A stretch of DNA of 64,000 bases from Bugula neritina (GCA_964035545.1 OZ037770.1:1442501-1506500); one strand, 5' to 3'. Counted from the first letter of the stretch, positions 1 to 13,510 are shown. The notes: generated from the letters alone by a model not told the origin. Numbers and translations are program-made.

Positions 1-125
1 TTACTAGGATCAGGATAAGCTCACATCCTGAGGAAAGTTCTATCCATTTCAGACTAGTATAACTAGGCCAATGGTAAAAGGTTACACCAGCTAAAAAACT
101 ACGGTCAATCAACAATAATAATAAT
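1..125 (+). mobile_element. LINE 3' end (REL-endo type), copy A, cut by window edge
   Basis: The first bases encode the last residues of a LINE endonuclease region: LLGSG, a stop, then AHILRKVLSIS. This matches the conserved LLG-x-AHILRKVL terminus of a common invertebrate REL-endonuclease LINE family (family knowledge). The coding end is followed by a short non-coding stretch and an AAT-repeat tail near 110-135. The same sequence lies at the LINE/tail junctions of copies B and C. The in-frame TAA between LLGSG and AHILR is present in all three copies, so this part was already broken before the copies arose. The body of the LINE lies left of the window. Confidence 0.7.
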
Positions 126-1179
126 ATACAACTATATTAGTGCAGTTGGTTCTATTATTAGATTAGCATATCGATTATGACTTTTCGATTGCCACCCTGA
201 TACTATGAGTAAAATGTACAAGCATACGTGAAAGTATAGATATGATCATAAGTATAAAAATAGGTATAAGTATAAATATAAATATAGGTACAAGTATAAA
301 ACGAATGATTATATTATTAATAATATTAGTCAGTGATACCTATAACCGTAATGGTTTTTAGACTTACAGTTATCATTAACATTAGCTGAGTAATATGATT
401 AGTTAAAATAATGGTATTCATTATTATATCATAGTTATAAGTTATAACTCTAGTCTCTAAAGAGTAACAGCAAGTGTAATTGGGATATTCATATTAAATT
501 TCATATTCACATAGTGAAATGTTTATGTTATGAACTAATTTATTCCTTCAACATTTAACTATAAATATGATTAACACTAACTTTGACCAGCAGTATTACT
601 AAAAGAAGCGTATTACAAATATAAGATAATAAAATTCTAGTAGTAGGACTAATAGTATTACTAGGTCCAGTATTATTCTTGTTATCTTATTCATCATTCA
701 TGAGTTATCAAATTTGAAATTACTACTTATTAGCATCAGCATATAAAAAGTAAGATCATTAGGAATAATTATCATGAGGTATGATCTATGATTTGCATTA
801 TCCATATATAGTTTAATATCAATATGATATATTATTATTGCTGATAGTCTATGTTATAGTTAAATTTATACTTATCTTTACAGTTACCTATAGTAGCACT
901 TATTAGTTATTTGTGGTAGCCAAACTAATGTTTAATATTAATGAATTAAACTGAGTATCATAAAAGTGTTACTAAGAATTTTAATTATAATCGTAATGGT
1001 GATCATATTACTTTATTATAATTATTATATTTTATCATTAATGCTAAACTGAGTTAATGTATATACTTTGAGTTTTACTATTACTCATTATATTTACACT
1101 TATAGTAAAACTAAATATGTAAAAGTTATACTTATACTATTATTATTCGTATTTCATTAGACTTACATCTAAGATCGCA

Positions 1180-1325
1180 GTCCTATTACTACTACCACTG
1201 ATACTAGTACTGCAACTAGTACTAGTACTGCTACTAGTACTAGTACTACTACTACTACTACTAATAGTACTGTTACTACTACTACTACTAGTACTACTAC
1301 TAGGTCTACTACTGTACCAGTACAA
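1180..1325. repeat. ACT/AGT triplet repeat, copy A
   Basis: Imperfect array of ACT/AGT-type triplets with embedded ACTAGT palindromes. The minus-strand reading frame over it is a serine-rich low-complexity product and is not a gene. Matching arrays are in copy B (about 27588-27733) and copy C (about 55590-55735). Confidence 0.85.
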
Positions 1326-4300
1326 CTACAAACTTTGAAAATAACTGCAAGAAAGGTATGACTTACTCTTTTTCTTAGTCTTACTGTGACTCTCAGTCGT
1401 AATGTAAAATAAAATTGTGAACTGTAAAGTTAAACCCAAGGCTGAAATTTATTTAATTAAATTTAGACAATCTGAATCATTGGCTCAATCCTTGAGTTTG
1501 ACTATTACTATTATTATTAGTGTTACGATTGTGATTATCATTGGCATTATGCCATTATGATTATCATTATGATTGTAATTGTGGTAATTCTAACATTAAT
1601 TATAATCATAAATTAAAAGGTAATGATTAATGATAATTATTTTCATTTTGTAATCATAATGATGTAAATTTTGATGTAAAACCAAAATACTAAAACTAAA
1701 AGTAAAAGTTATAAAATTAAATGATAAAATATTATAATGATAATTATTATATTTATTATATTATTATTGAATATATTATTTCATTAGAAAATAGGTTGCA
1801 GCTTAGCATGATTAAAATTCAGTAAAAATTAGTTTACCAACAGCAAACATGCATGCGTCTTGTCAACATTCAATTCGTAGTGTCATAGCGAAGCCAGATT
1901 ACTTGTAGTACGACTACTAGAACTACTACTACTAGTGATGGATTACAGATACTTGGCGATTTTAGCTGTGAGTGACCTTCACCTCACATTCTCGTCATGC
2001 GCGCGGCATTAGACTAAGTAGAGGGTATAAAGCACTGAGCCGGAAAAGAAACAATATATTTTAATTATAGGTAATACTAATAGTAATAGTAATATAATTT
2101 ATGGTAATATATAAGTAATATTATTGAGTTCATTGGTATGGAGTATAGACCTATCACTGATAGTATCAGTATCAACTACCACTTACATACTACTTCAACT
2201 TATAACTTACCTTCAACTCAAACTCAAACTGATACTTCTTGGAATCATTTGTCTTTGATCATATTGGCATTGTCATTGTGATTGTAATAACTATTAATAT
2301 TTTTAGTTCAACATCAATGCCGAACATATTGTAATAACTAATAAGATAATCATACGGTTGATATATTTTGCTAATACTAATACTAATACTAATAGTTATA
2401 GTAATAGTTATAGTAATTCAGTGTCACTCTCACTCTGGTGGAGTGAGACTCAGACTTAGAGTTAGAGACAGAGTGAGTCCGAGTAAGTCTGAGTGTTGGT
2501 AATAGTAATAGTCATATAAATTTAAATTATATTTACTTATTTCTAGCAATCACAATGGCAATAGTTATAGTAACTTTCACTTACTCTTAAATCATTGAAC
2601 CTGAACTAAAAGTAAAATTAAGCATTATGATTATGATTATCATTATGATTATACCTATGATTTTATTATGTTTAAATTAAAAATCAATATCATGATAATA
2701 TCATAGTGATAGACATATTATTGATAAATGATAATATAAAAGTAATTTGATAAATTATACATTGATTTTGAATTAAGGTGATACTCATACTGATACTAGA
2801 CCGGTACTGAAAGTGATAGTAATACTAATAGTAATAGTAATAGTCATATAAATTTAAGTTATATTTACTCATTACCGGCAATCACAATGGCAATAGTAAC
2901 TTAAACTGTAACAGTAATGGTATGGGTATGTTTGAAATTGTCACTATCAGTATTGCTATGAATCAAAATATAATGCTATCATACCAATAATTTAAAATAA
3001 TATTACAAAGCTTCAGTAGCAACTTTTACTTGTACCAGTTTGGAATTTTGAATTATACATATTCTTAGTTAAAGTCTTCAAGTTTATTGTCAAAATGAAC
3101 TTGAAATTAAAGACTTAGTAGTAAAAATTAAACTAAGACTGACTGTAAGTGACTAAGATTAAAAATAAGTAATTTTAAATATCGATTTAGTATTTTTCTT
3201 ACTCTTTGTCTTAAAATTGACTTTTATTTTGCACCTACTCCTGGTCAATGATTCTTTTTTCTATTTATATTACTATTGCTATTAGTATAATTGACTTAAA
3301 TTTAATAATAGATATGATTATATCTTTATAAATGTGATATTTGATTTTATGAATAGTAATTCGAAAACTCTTTGGTATTATTTATTTTTGATCATTGTAG
3401 TTATTATCATTATATTTGTATAATAATTATGATTATCAAATTCAATATCGATATTTGTATTATGGTATGGATATCTGCCTCCGTCCCATGTTCTGTTTTG
3501 CAGTGCCTTTTTACATTCACGTCTAGGTTCACATTGCGATGGTCATACTGATAGCACTTGGGGACAGTGATGAGCATAATGATTATCACTAATATTAAGA
3601 TTATCGTTATTAGGATTTAGAATAATTTAATAAACAAGCAACTTAAAACAAATGTTTTTACTAATATACATATTAATTACTAATATAAATATACTACTAT
3701 GGATATTATAATTATTATACTTTACAATTCAATGTAAGATAATCATAATACGAACTGGTAAAACTAAATATAAAGTAAATGTAATAATACTAATAGTAGT
3801 TATCCATTCCCCTTTGGTTTCACATACTAATAATTGGAAACCTCTGTCCTAATATTATTTCTATTAATATTGCTCAAAGTTTGATCCCTATTTAATTTTA
3901 TAGTTCACTCACCAGCTACATAACTTTATTAAAATACATGTGGTATTGGTTATAGTACTAGTGAAACTTGAAGTTGAATAGCATGCTTATTACTCACTGC
4001 TCTTTGCTTACATTATTAGGGTTACTCTTTAGTCTTAGAGATACCCTAACATAAACTTGAAAGCTGGAGGTAGTACTAGTCTAGTGCTGTGTTAATCCTA
4101 CACTGTTGACTTATCAACACTGTGACTATAATTATGACTCCTAAGTCAAAGTCATTTTCATATAGTAGTAATCACTATGACAGACTGAAAGTCAGGAAGA
4201 CTAAATATAATGGTAAAGTGTGTAAGAATAAATCATACTTAATCAATTACTTTTAGTTTTGTTACCAGTGTTGGGTCAACTTTCAGAATAAAGAATAAAT

Positions 4301-5878
4301 ATAATTATAAAGATAAATGGATAAAAATTCCAATCATGGTTTAATGTGCCTATTTTAAGCTGGTAATTTAATTACTATAATATAAGTGCTCAAAATACAA
4401 CTTTTGATTTTCATAATTATGTTTTAATTTAATACAGATACCATAGTATCATATACAGTAGAATCAGTTGTATCTTATTTAATAATGAAGTAACTTATTG
4501 GAGCTTTCACAGTTATTAATTATTTACTTGTTAGTCTTTGAACTGGGACAATGTTTGAAACTTGAAGTAGAATGAAGTTTGATTACAGTTACCGCAATGG
4601 TATCTGCAGTCACAATAGGAATACGCATATAACTATGTTTATATTTGTGAAAAATATATAGTCAAAACTAGATAAGGTAATAGTAATTATAATTGGTTTC
4701 ACTTTTAATATATTCCTATAAACTGGAAAATAGACAGAAGCATTTAATCATGAAAGTAAACCTAGTGGAAGTAAATCAATTCACTAAGTATAGTAAAATA
4801 TTTACTATTCAGTAAGTTTGTTTACTTTAGTTAATTGTACTCGATTATTTCTGTCGGTTTTTCAGTTGATTTTTCTACCTTTTGCTATAGCATATCAAAC
4901 TACCACAAAGTCATGCTTCCGTATTACAATTATAAACATAGTGTTACTGTGTAATGTTATAGTAATGTAATAGTAATATTTGGATCATTGTAAGTATTTC
5001 TGTTGTTGTACTGATTGATAAATATTTTTTAGCTTGCATGGATATTTGCAACGATCAAGATGTCATTTGAACCTGGACTGGAATAAAGATGGCAAATCGA
5101 GAAGCTAGCTACAATTATTCTGCAGAAAGAAACTTGGTAAGCAAAAATAAGCTGCAGCATTAAGCAGTAAGCAATATGACGATGAACTTTGCTTGATTTT
5201 GATTGACCTTAAAATATCTGGTCACCTTTCACCAACGTGGTCCTGCGCGGGTGGCGGGTGACCTTAAAATGTCTGTTGCACGTAAAATAAATTTTGTGAC
5301 AGTCAAAAGTATGCTGATCTTTTTCGTATTTCAGTGCATCGGTGTCTTAGCTTAAGAGCTGAACCCAACAATTATGATCTAAAGCTGTTTTTTACTAGAA
5401 AGTGATTTTACTGTCTTTCTGATTATTCTTGGTTTTTCAGCTTGATGAATTGAATAAATGGATTTGATTTCGGGTATTATGTAATGGATGAAAGAAATTT
5501 TTCTTAAATTTGTACTGAGCAATTTTTGCTATTGCTATGATGTTTGATGATAAAATTGCACCCTTAATAACCCTGAAAACTTTCATTACTAGCATTTGTT
5601 TATGTTCATTTTTAGGAAATTAAAATGAAGACACAACTCACCGATGCTATCTCACTGTGCCTGCATGCAGTTTATCTAAAAAGGTACTCCTATTAGCTGG
5701 CTCTTGCCCAATACCTGGTTGTCTCTGTAACTATTTTTTGCTCGCAGATGAGTTTTTTGAACTTGACATTTTATTAATTTTGAAAGTTATAGTGAGCTTT
5801 GAACTTGCTAGCGTCGTTTTTAAAGACTTGCTGCAGTTTTTATCAACATTTTTTAAGTCAATGGTGTTAGTTTGGAAG

Positions 5879-6233
5879 CTCTCTCACTCCTCTCTCTGTC
5901 TCTTTCTCCCACACCTTCCACTCAACCTCTCTCTCTTTCTCCCCCCCCGCTCTCCCACCCTCCCTCTCTCCCACCCTCCCTCTCTCCCACCCTCTGTCTC
6001 TCCCATCTTCTCTCTCTCCCACTCTCCCTCTCTCCCACGCTCTGTCTCTCCCATCTTCTCTCTCTCCCACTCTCCGTCTCTCCCACCTTCTCTCTCTCCT
6101 AACCTTTCTCTCTTCCCTTTTCCACTATCTCTCTGACTCTCTCCCTTTCTCTCTTCTACCCCATCTCTCTTCCATCCTCTCTCCTAACCGTTCTCTCCCA
6201 CCCCCCCCCCTCTCCCACTCTCTTTCTCTCTCT
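5879..6233. repeat. CT-rich polypyrimidine tract, copy A
   Basis: About 355 bases of nearly pure pyrimidine on the + strand, built from CTCTCTCCCAC-like units plus a C run near 6200. Each copy has a different tract length, as expected of replication slippage. Reading frames across it are low-complexity artefacts. Confidence 0.9.
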
Positions 6234-9200
6234 AGTTTGCATGGCTTTACCCAATTTTGGTTTATTTTTTTATTTTGTTTCAGAGTATCCAAAAGGAAAG
6301 CTAAAATTTATTTAATATATATTATACCAACTTGAGCTTTACATATAATATCAAATAAATGCTGTGTTTTGTTAAAACAATGTTTGCAACTTTGTAGTAT
6401 ATTCAAATTCATAATTTATTTGTAGAGTCACACAACAAGACACTACTCTGACACACTCACAAGTTGCCACTGATCCAGCAGTATAGATGATTGTTTTCTC
6501 CACTGGCTATGCTGTCACGCTTTACTGTTGTGGTGTTTGAAACAAACCAATTGTTTGCCTACGCAGATTAGGGTGAGAAAAAAAGTGAGAAATGAAAGCT
6601 GTTTTTAATACCAACTACACTTAGTTTTTATTGAATAAAAAACAAAGTGAAATCATTAGTTATCCGTTAAATGACTAAATCATTGTTTATAAAGATGAAA
6701 CACAAATAATCTTATAATATGCTAATGAAATTTGGCTTTCAAATAGCTTTTTTCTGTATATTTGTTGAGGAAGTTTGTCTTCAACAAAACTTCGTAGCTG
6801 TTGAATATGTGGAGAGTATTTTATATTGCATAAATTTATAGAGTAAAAGGTTCTCATCAAACTTTTACAACTTAGCTCATCGACGGTTTAAAAGTGTGAG
6901 TCACCCTTCACACTAGAGTTTTATAAAGTTTTAATGAATGTGCAGTATTTTATAAAATATTGTGTGTCTCGTAAATTTAGCTATTTCTACCTTTTCAGTG
7001 AGATTGGAGTAAACACACCTCAAAATTCACATCTGGTATCACATTGATTTATCGCAAGTCAAAGTACACCTACTAACTCTTCCTTCCTTAATACCTGCTT
7101 GCTTTTGCACTTCTACTCATTTCATATACCTAACATTTCTCTTGCAGATGAATTACATCTTTTAAGTTGTAAAAGCCTTAAATAGCATGAAATTAATGAG
7201 GTTTAAACCGTGGCCACACTAACTATTGATGCGTTTATTGATGGGTTAAATTACACGAAAATATTGTCTCTTTCTTTTTAGTTTCACCTAAAGTATTACA
7301 TACTATTGATGGAGGCTTTGCTGAAGTTTTTGGGTGATGATTTGTCAATAATTTTCCAGAGAAGATGATGCCACGGTGGCTGGCATCATTATGCAGTTTC
7401 CAAATTTCTTTCGGCTTTGCTCTAGTGAAAATGTTGGAAAACAATCAACAAAAAGGTTTGTACCATAAACGAAGTTATTGTGTGCGTGTTGTCAAAGCAT
7501 AAAGTGTGCTGGAAATTTTTAGGTTTCTGTTGAGATGCGTTTTTGCTTTTCCTGCATAAAAAAAGTTCCAGTTTCAGTTAATATCACTAGCAGAGTGCCC
7601 ACCTATATTTTAAATCATATTGATGCATAAGTTCTTTTTGTAATATTAAAAGTATAACTTGCTTAATTGCTATTCAATGCCCTTTGAAGTTTCCAATTGT
7701 AATTAATTAGTTGATTTGGCAGCATAGTATCGATGATTGATGAAGGCAGCCGATATAATTATAAGCATAAATATCTATATCTACATGAAGATGTCATTCC
7801 CAATGATTGTTATTCTGAAATCAGCTGATTAAGTTATCACAAACTAAACATTTTGACCAGCGGCTTGCAATGCAACTCGGTGAAATTTCAGACCTAGATA
7901 AATTGAATTTCTTACTGAAAATCGTGAAGGTATTAAAGTTTAAAGTGAAAGTTTAAAGGGTCATCTCTCTGCGAATTCTAATAGCATGGTGCCAATTAGA
8001 CTTGAAAAAATTTCAAGGCACTACAAAGCACTAAGCCCATTCTTACAAGTAGTTTCAAAGTGCACTGGAATTTCAGTTTACTTGTCATTGTATAGAATCC
8101 TGATCTACACTATAGGCCCTATAGCATTCACTATTGCCTGCTTCTTCTAAGCATCTATAATGTATTAACTACAGTTTGCTTTGAGAAGTGAATTTCTACT
8201 TGGTATTTTTTCCTTATCGGTCTGTTGTTTGCCAGTAGTCTTAATTTAATGGATTTTCCCTTTTCAAAAGTGGTTGTGACAATCAAAACACATCATGCAG
8301 CCTGCAACTACACAATCAGTCAGTAATTTCTTCCATTAAAGTAGCTCTTCTGGTTACTCTTGCTCACCTAAAAGCCTGAGCCTCATTCAAATTGCAATTT
8401 TTTAGAGTGGTTAGTTTTTCATGCAGTCTTTCATTTTTTTTTGTTAGGCACAAAATTAGTATTCACTAGACCTAATCTTTCATCTGCATGTATGCCTATT
8501 GTTTGTTCATTAAAGAAAAACCTCTGCTGAATATTGAACTAATAATGAAAATAAATTCCCTAAACTAAAAGTAGCAGTGTGATTTTGGTATTACAATTAG
8601 TTGTTAGCATAGAGTCAAGTTATTGACAGAAATTTTCAAATTGAAATGAATGAATTTCATTGTAAGTCAGCAAGATTTAGTCTAAGTAAACATAGCATTA
8701 CATCGTGTTTTATTTAGCATTTGCAGAAGGCAACATATATTTTAAGGATTATTGTAAACTTAAATGTAATTTTAAGTACTTTCCATGTTTGTTATTGTAG
8801 ATGGTCTTGTTCTTTAGGATGGATGTGACAACTCCTTGTGTCAAGCTTAACTGATTGACTACTGAATCCCAATCATATGTTTTGCCAAAAAATGTGAAAA
8901 TGGAATGCATGTCTACTTTATTTGAGAAAATATTAAAAATACTTTTGAAACTTCATCTAGCCAAACAATACAACAGTTTCATTTCATTAAAAAATATCAT
9001 TTGCACAAAAATGTATTATGTAATCGAACAATTTCTAGAAAAAAAATGCTTTCCTCCAGTTTTGCTAATGAACTACATTTTTCATTATATGCTTGTCTTT
9101 ATAATTTTATTAATTGTTTTTTCTGGTGAGTCAATTAAAGTCGATTCAACCTAGAAAAGTCTGAATTTCAGACTTAATTTCAAGCTAGAATATTCACATT

Positions 9201-9612
9201 TTTAGGTCTGCGTTTGCAAACATTGTTGTGTTACTTTACTTTTTATATTTTTTGAAATAAATATCTTTTTAGCTTGTGCCTATTCATGATTAGAATAGTA
9301 TAATAATATTTAACTTTTCTTCAATTTCAATAGATGAAAATGTTGATCAGTTGGAGTATTCAGTTTAGCTGAATTTTACTTGCTTCTGCGAAAACAATCT
9401 TTTGGAGTTGTCTGCCCTCTCTTTAGGTAATTTTTTGACCTATGGTCAACGCAATAATTATAACTTTTTAAAGATGCTTGTGAACCTAACAATATAGCAT
9501 AACTATCAAACCACATTATTCAATATCTGCATAAAATTTAGCCGATAAGCTGCCACCCAATGAGCTTGAAAAGATATTAGAATTCTAGCTCAGTGCTGCC
9601 ATCAATGTAGAT

Positions 9613-9672
9613 ATTTATAATGATATAAAGCCAAAACTCATTATTTATAATGATATAAAGCCAAAACTCATT
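9613..9672. repeat. 30-bp tandem duplication in tail unit
   Basis: Two exact adjacent copies of a 30-base unit beginning ATTTATAATG and ending AACTCATT. The same doublet is present in inverted copy B around 19977-20036, so it predates the A/B duplication. Confidence 0.9.
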
Positions 9673-10186
9673 ATTGCATGAAATTATCTAACCATTCCTG
9701 ACAAAGAATCGAGATAATAACTCCAAAGTTGGTCAGTTGAAACCACAGCAATAATACTTTAATCGTTATAATTGTCAGGTTTAATTTTATACCAAGCCCC
9801 AATAAGTACATATAACTATGACAACACAGCCTAAGCACCTCCAATGCAAGAAATTTAGTATTGTGGTGCTGCAAATCCTCCAGTTACAAATGAGTAGAGC
9901 TTTCATGATTATTGGTCTACCATAATGTTTATTTAGTTTTAAGGACTAGCATAAATGCTATTATATGCGGGAGGTATTTGAAAAGCTTCCAACTCCATCT
10001 TCAACTACGGGCTATTATAATTATGCCGATAAACGAGATACTACACTCAGACTGCCCTGTTATAGTACTATGATTGGCTACTGCAAAATTTTTGCCGATA
10101 GACAACATTTAATTATGATGTAATGTATCTCGTATTGGTACATAAGTGTTATGTCTGAGGACGAGATACTGTGAAATTATGCCCTG

Positions 10187-13100
10187 GCATAATTATAGCA
10201 TCATATATATTACCTCGGGTCTAAAAAGAGGCATATATAATAGAAACAATTATATTATAATATAAAAGACGCTACTATATTAAATGAAAGCACGAAAGTG
10301 ATTATTATAGGCAGTATTTTAGTAGAATAAACTTTGAAAATAATTAGAAACAATGGAAGTAAATGTTTGTAAAAATATTATATTTGATATTGTGAATTTA
10401 ATCATTTCCTTTCAACCTATGTTTAACGTCTAAGCCCCATGCAGTTATAATATTCCTCCCTCATTTTTACAAGAGTTAAAAACTATAATGCATTCATCTT
10501 TTTCAATTTTTGCTAAGCACCACGTGTATAATTTATAATATAGCCCAACAAAAAGAAAAAACCTATCTATCTATTACTAATGCATGTTTTTATTAACACA
10601 AACTGTGTATATAATGTAATTACTTTACAAGTTTCTTCCTATATTGCGTTATTATTTGTATATACATGTATAGCAGAGAGAATAATTGGTATTTAAGCTG
10701 ATTAAAAAGCGGTTTAATAAAATATACTTTATTGGAGATTATTAGATCATAATAATTTTTAGTATAACTATAACTATAATATATTGTAGAACAATTCACG
10801 AGCATCCATTATATTAATGTCATTGTTTAATTAAAAAACGCACTTCATTATAAGAATTTAGAATGCTTTGAAAAGTGCTATAGACAATTAGCATTGCATG
10901 GTATCTATAATACAACTGCTTAACACAATATTGTACATGAATTGCATTTTAATTTTCATCAAAACAAATCTGTTTAGAAACCGATTATATAATAGCCCTT
11001 GAAATAATTGAAATATATATCTGATTATATATAATATATACATAAAAATAAATAAATAATATTTGCACAGAAGAGTAATATTGTTTGGGAAAAGTTACTA
11101 TAGTAACTAGCAAAGTTCTGCTACTACCTATACTACATAATTTGTTTTAGAACACTGTCTTGATGATGACGAATGCTTCGTAGGATTCCACTGTTGTTTC
11201 TCAGTGCCACACGAGCAGGCAACTCCATGTTATCATTTCGTCATAAAAATATTATTATATTTTTTTTGTTATACACTAATATTCAACTAAAATTTATTAC
11301 CAAGTAAAAAAGCCTATAAGTTACAAGTAAATTCATTATAAGATAAAATTGATGATCACCAAACGACTAAATTTTTGAATAAAAGTAATATGGCACTTCA
11401 GAATGCCATGTTGTGTAATATAGAATAGAACATAGTATATAATAAACACTACTCTAATGAAGACTCGATATCTAATCTCGATATATATACCATAAACTGT
11501 TTAGTAAGCAGAACTGAATGAATCAATAAGCTGCAGGTGCAGAATGTATTCTTCCTAAACCTCTCTCCAGAATTCAAATATGTTAGTTGCGTATGCGTGC
11601 TAGAATAATATGTTAGTGATAGGTATATGTATATATGTATCACACAAAAGAAAATAATACAATAGATATTTCAACGATCAGATTCCTGCAATATGAAAAT
11701 ACCATTCCTCATATATAAGGGCTTTTTCTTTTTACATCGTTTCTTTTGCTGAACATCTTATAACTGTTTTTAGCAGTAAACATGTTGCATATTATTATAC
11801 TTTGTTCTATTATCATTACGCAGTGCACAATAAATTGGGTTCATGGTTCACGCAGGCACAGAGTATAGCTAGCTTAAGTTTGTAATGACTAAAGATGTCT
11901 ATAATCTTTTATATTCCCTCACATCAATTTTAATTTTATAGTTTGAGGTGAATTGGTATGCAACTGCATGATAAAGATATTATAAGAACATTATATTTAT
12001 GAAAACTGTTTATAGTGTTTGTCTGTTGCTCAATATGTTGATAGTTTGTTGCAAGTTAATTGCCAGAATTTGATTATTAGTTGTTCAATAACATAAGTGA
12101 TAATATGTTTGGTTTGGCAACTCTATTTGCTGAATCTTCTGAAACCAAGTAGGAAGATATGCAACATAAGCAAATTAGATTACAAGATGCATGAGAAAGT
12201 AAGCATTTGCATGCACTCTTTAGTAATAATATCATTATACTAGTGTTTTAATGTGATAACTGAGGCCCTTATGAATAAGACAGACTCTAGTATGCAAACT
12301 ACATACAGTATCATACCTATAGGCTCTCACACTTTGTTATCAGTGTATAGTTAGAGTCACAGTTAGTAACTTGGCTTTAGTAAATATTATTATAAGCTTC
12401 AGTAAATGTTTATAAATTGGAATGTGCAAAACGAAACTTTGATTTCATGGTGTGTTTTTGTCAGCAGTTTATGAAAGAAAGTATTTCCCTGCACACTTTA
12501 TTGCTAGCCTCAAATTTTTAGTGGGTCTGTAAAACTACTGATGTATATATCAAGTGAGGCAAATCATTATATAAACAAAATAGTCCCATTTCTATCCTTG
12601 CACACTGTGTTATCAGTTTAGGTAGAGGCACAGTTATTAACTTAGCTAGAAGCACACATATACTGACCCTAGTATCTCATGCTCAGTGTAATTTTAAACA
12701 AACAAGAATTCTTATCTACTATATATACACATGATATGAACCATGAACGGAGAGCATGTCTATGTATCAAGTTCAAACTAGTTTTAGCCACCCATCATTA
12801 TAATATATATATAGTGCTTCTTTGTCACACCTCTCCAGGACTTCAACAAGCCACTATATAGTAGTAAGCCCAAGCTTTCACTAAATTTTTCCAGCTATAA
12901 GAAGTAGTGTTGTAAAGTTGGTGAGTGTATCATTTATGATTTTATAGACATGTCATGGTTCAGTAATTTTCTATTCCACAGTGCCACGTCAAAGTGCAGT
13001 TAAATGTGTTTATTTTTAGTTGTTTCAAGTATAAGTTTTTTTTCAAAATGTCTCGTTATTTGTCCAAAAAACATAATTTACGGCTTTTTTTAAAACTTGT

Positions 13101-13349
13101 GAGTTTGTTGCTGTTTCACAGGTAGGATGGGAAATAAGAAGTGTGTAATCTTTTTACATAAGCAACACTAAACAAATCTAATTCTAAATCTACACACATA
13201 TGTAGTAGACGTTACAGAGTTTATGTAATTGTTATATATATGCGATTGCTTTTTGGTGATCTTTTTGTTGCTTTTATGTATTTAATGAATTTTTTTGAGC
13301 TTCTCATTATTGCAATTTACAGCCAAAGAACCTGATTGCTATATAAGCA
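10187..13349. other. AT-rich region upstream of the TRIM-like gene
   Basis: No gene is convincing here. Two similar stretches of about 50 bases (near 12327 and 12600, sharing GTTATCAGT and CACAGTTA) form a diverged direct repeat about 270 bases apart. A GC-richer patch at 11133-11228 carries a short minus-strand frame described under findings. A splice-acceptor-like site, TGCAATTTACAG, ends at 13322, 27 bases before the TRIM start. The message may therefore begin with a non-coding exon further upstream. No TATA box was clear enough to call. Confidence 0.5.
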
Positions 13350-13510
13350 ATGGCTGAAGGAGGAGACAACCAGATAGAATGTGGGTTCTGTGTTGGTAGA
13401 TTAGAAGATCTGGAAGATCCAAGATCTCTACCTTGTGGACACATACACTGTTTAAGATGTCTGACAGGAAGCTTTGAAGTTAGTAGAATGCTCAGATGTC
13501 CTTTCTGCAG
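13350..13510 (+). CDS. TRIM gene exon 1: RING finger
   Basis: Encodes residues 1-53 plus two bases of R54, starting MAEGGDNQIEC. It carries the entire C3HC4 RING and ends CCGFCR-like as CPFCR at the donor GTACGC. The 103-bp intron that follows is typical of this gene's unexpanded introns. Confidence 0.93.

Larger units (their letters stand above)
126..10186 (+). repeat. Long LINE-linked tail unit, copy A (~10 kb)
   Basis: This stretch matches the reverse complement of 19463-28785 almost base for base, and 54550-62974 directly, so it is a recent large duplication. Bases 126 to about 5000 are degenerate triplet-rich DNA (runs of AGT, TAA, ATT, ACT). About 5000-10186 is normal AT-rich DNA with a CT tract. 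No coding region is supported. The end shared with copy B is sharp, at ATTATGCCCTG (10176-10186). In copy A this is followed directly by GGCATAAT-like sequence, making a small palindrome at the junction. Bases 8847-9498 are absent from copy B. Confidence 0.9.

Noticed and set aside
1143-1325. Minus-strand serine-rich open frame, repeated in all three units
   Set aside because: It is the translation of an AGT triplet array; open only because the triplet lacks stops.
5657-6136. Plus-strand 159-codon frame (and its copy C counterpart), part hydrophobic and part Ser/Pro/Leu-rich
   Set aside because: Half of it is the CT tract, frame and length differ among the copies, and no domain or splice context supports it.
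7235-7444. 69-codon frame present in all three copies of the unit
   Set aside because: It starts at TTG, not ATG. Its conservation is no better than the surrounding non-coding DNA, and it includes non-conservative changes.
8855-9154. 99-codon plus-strand frame in the copy A-specific segment
   Set aside because: AT-driven composition, no motif and no counterpart in copy B; not enough to call a gene.
11155-11240. Possible C/D-box snoRNA (TGATGATGA)
   Set aside because: No CTGA D box at a suitable distance on the same strand and no terminal stem.
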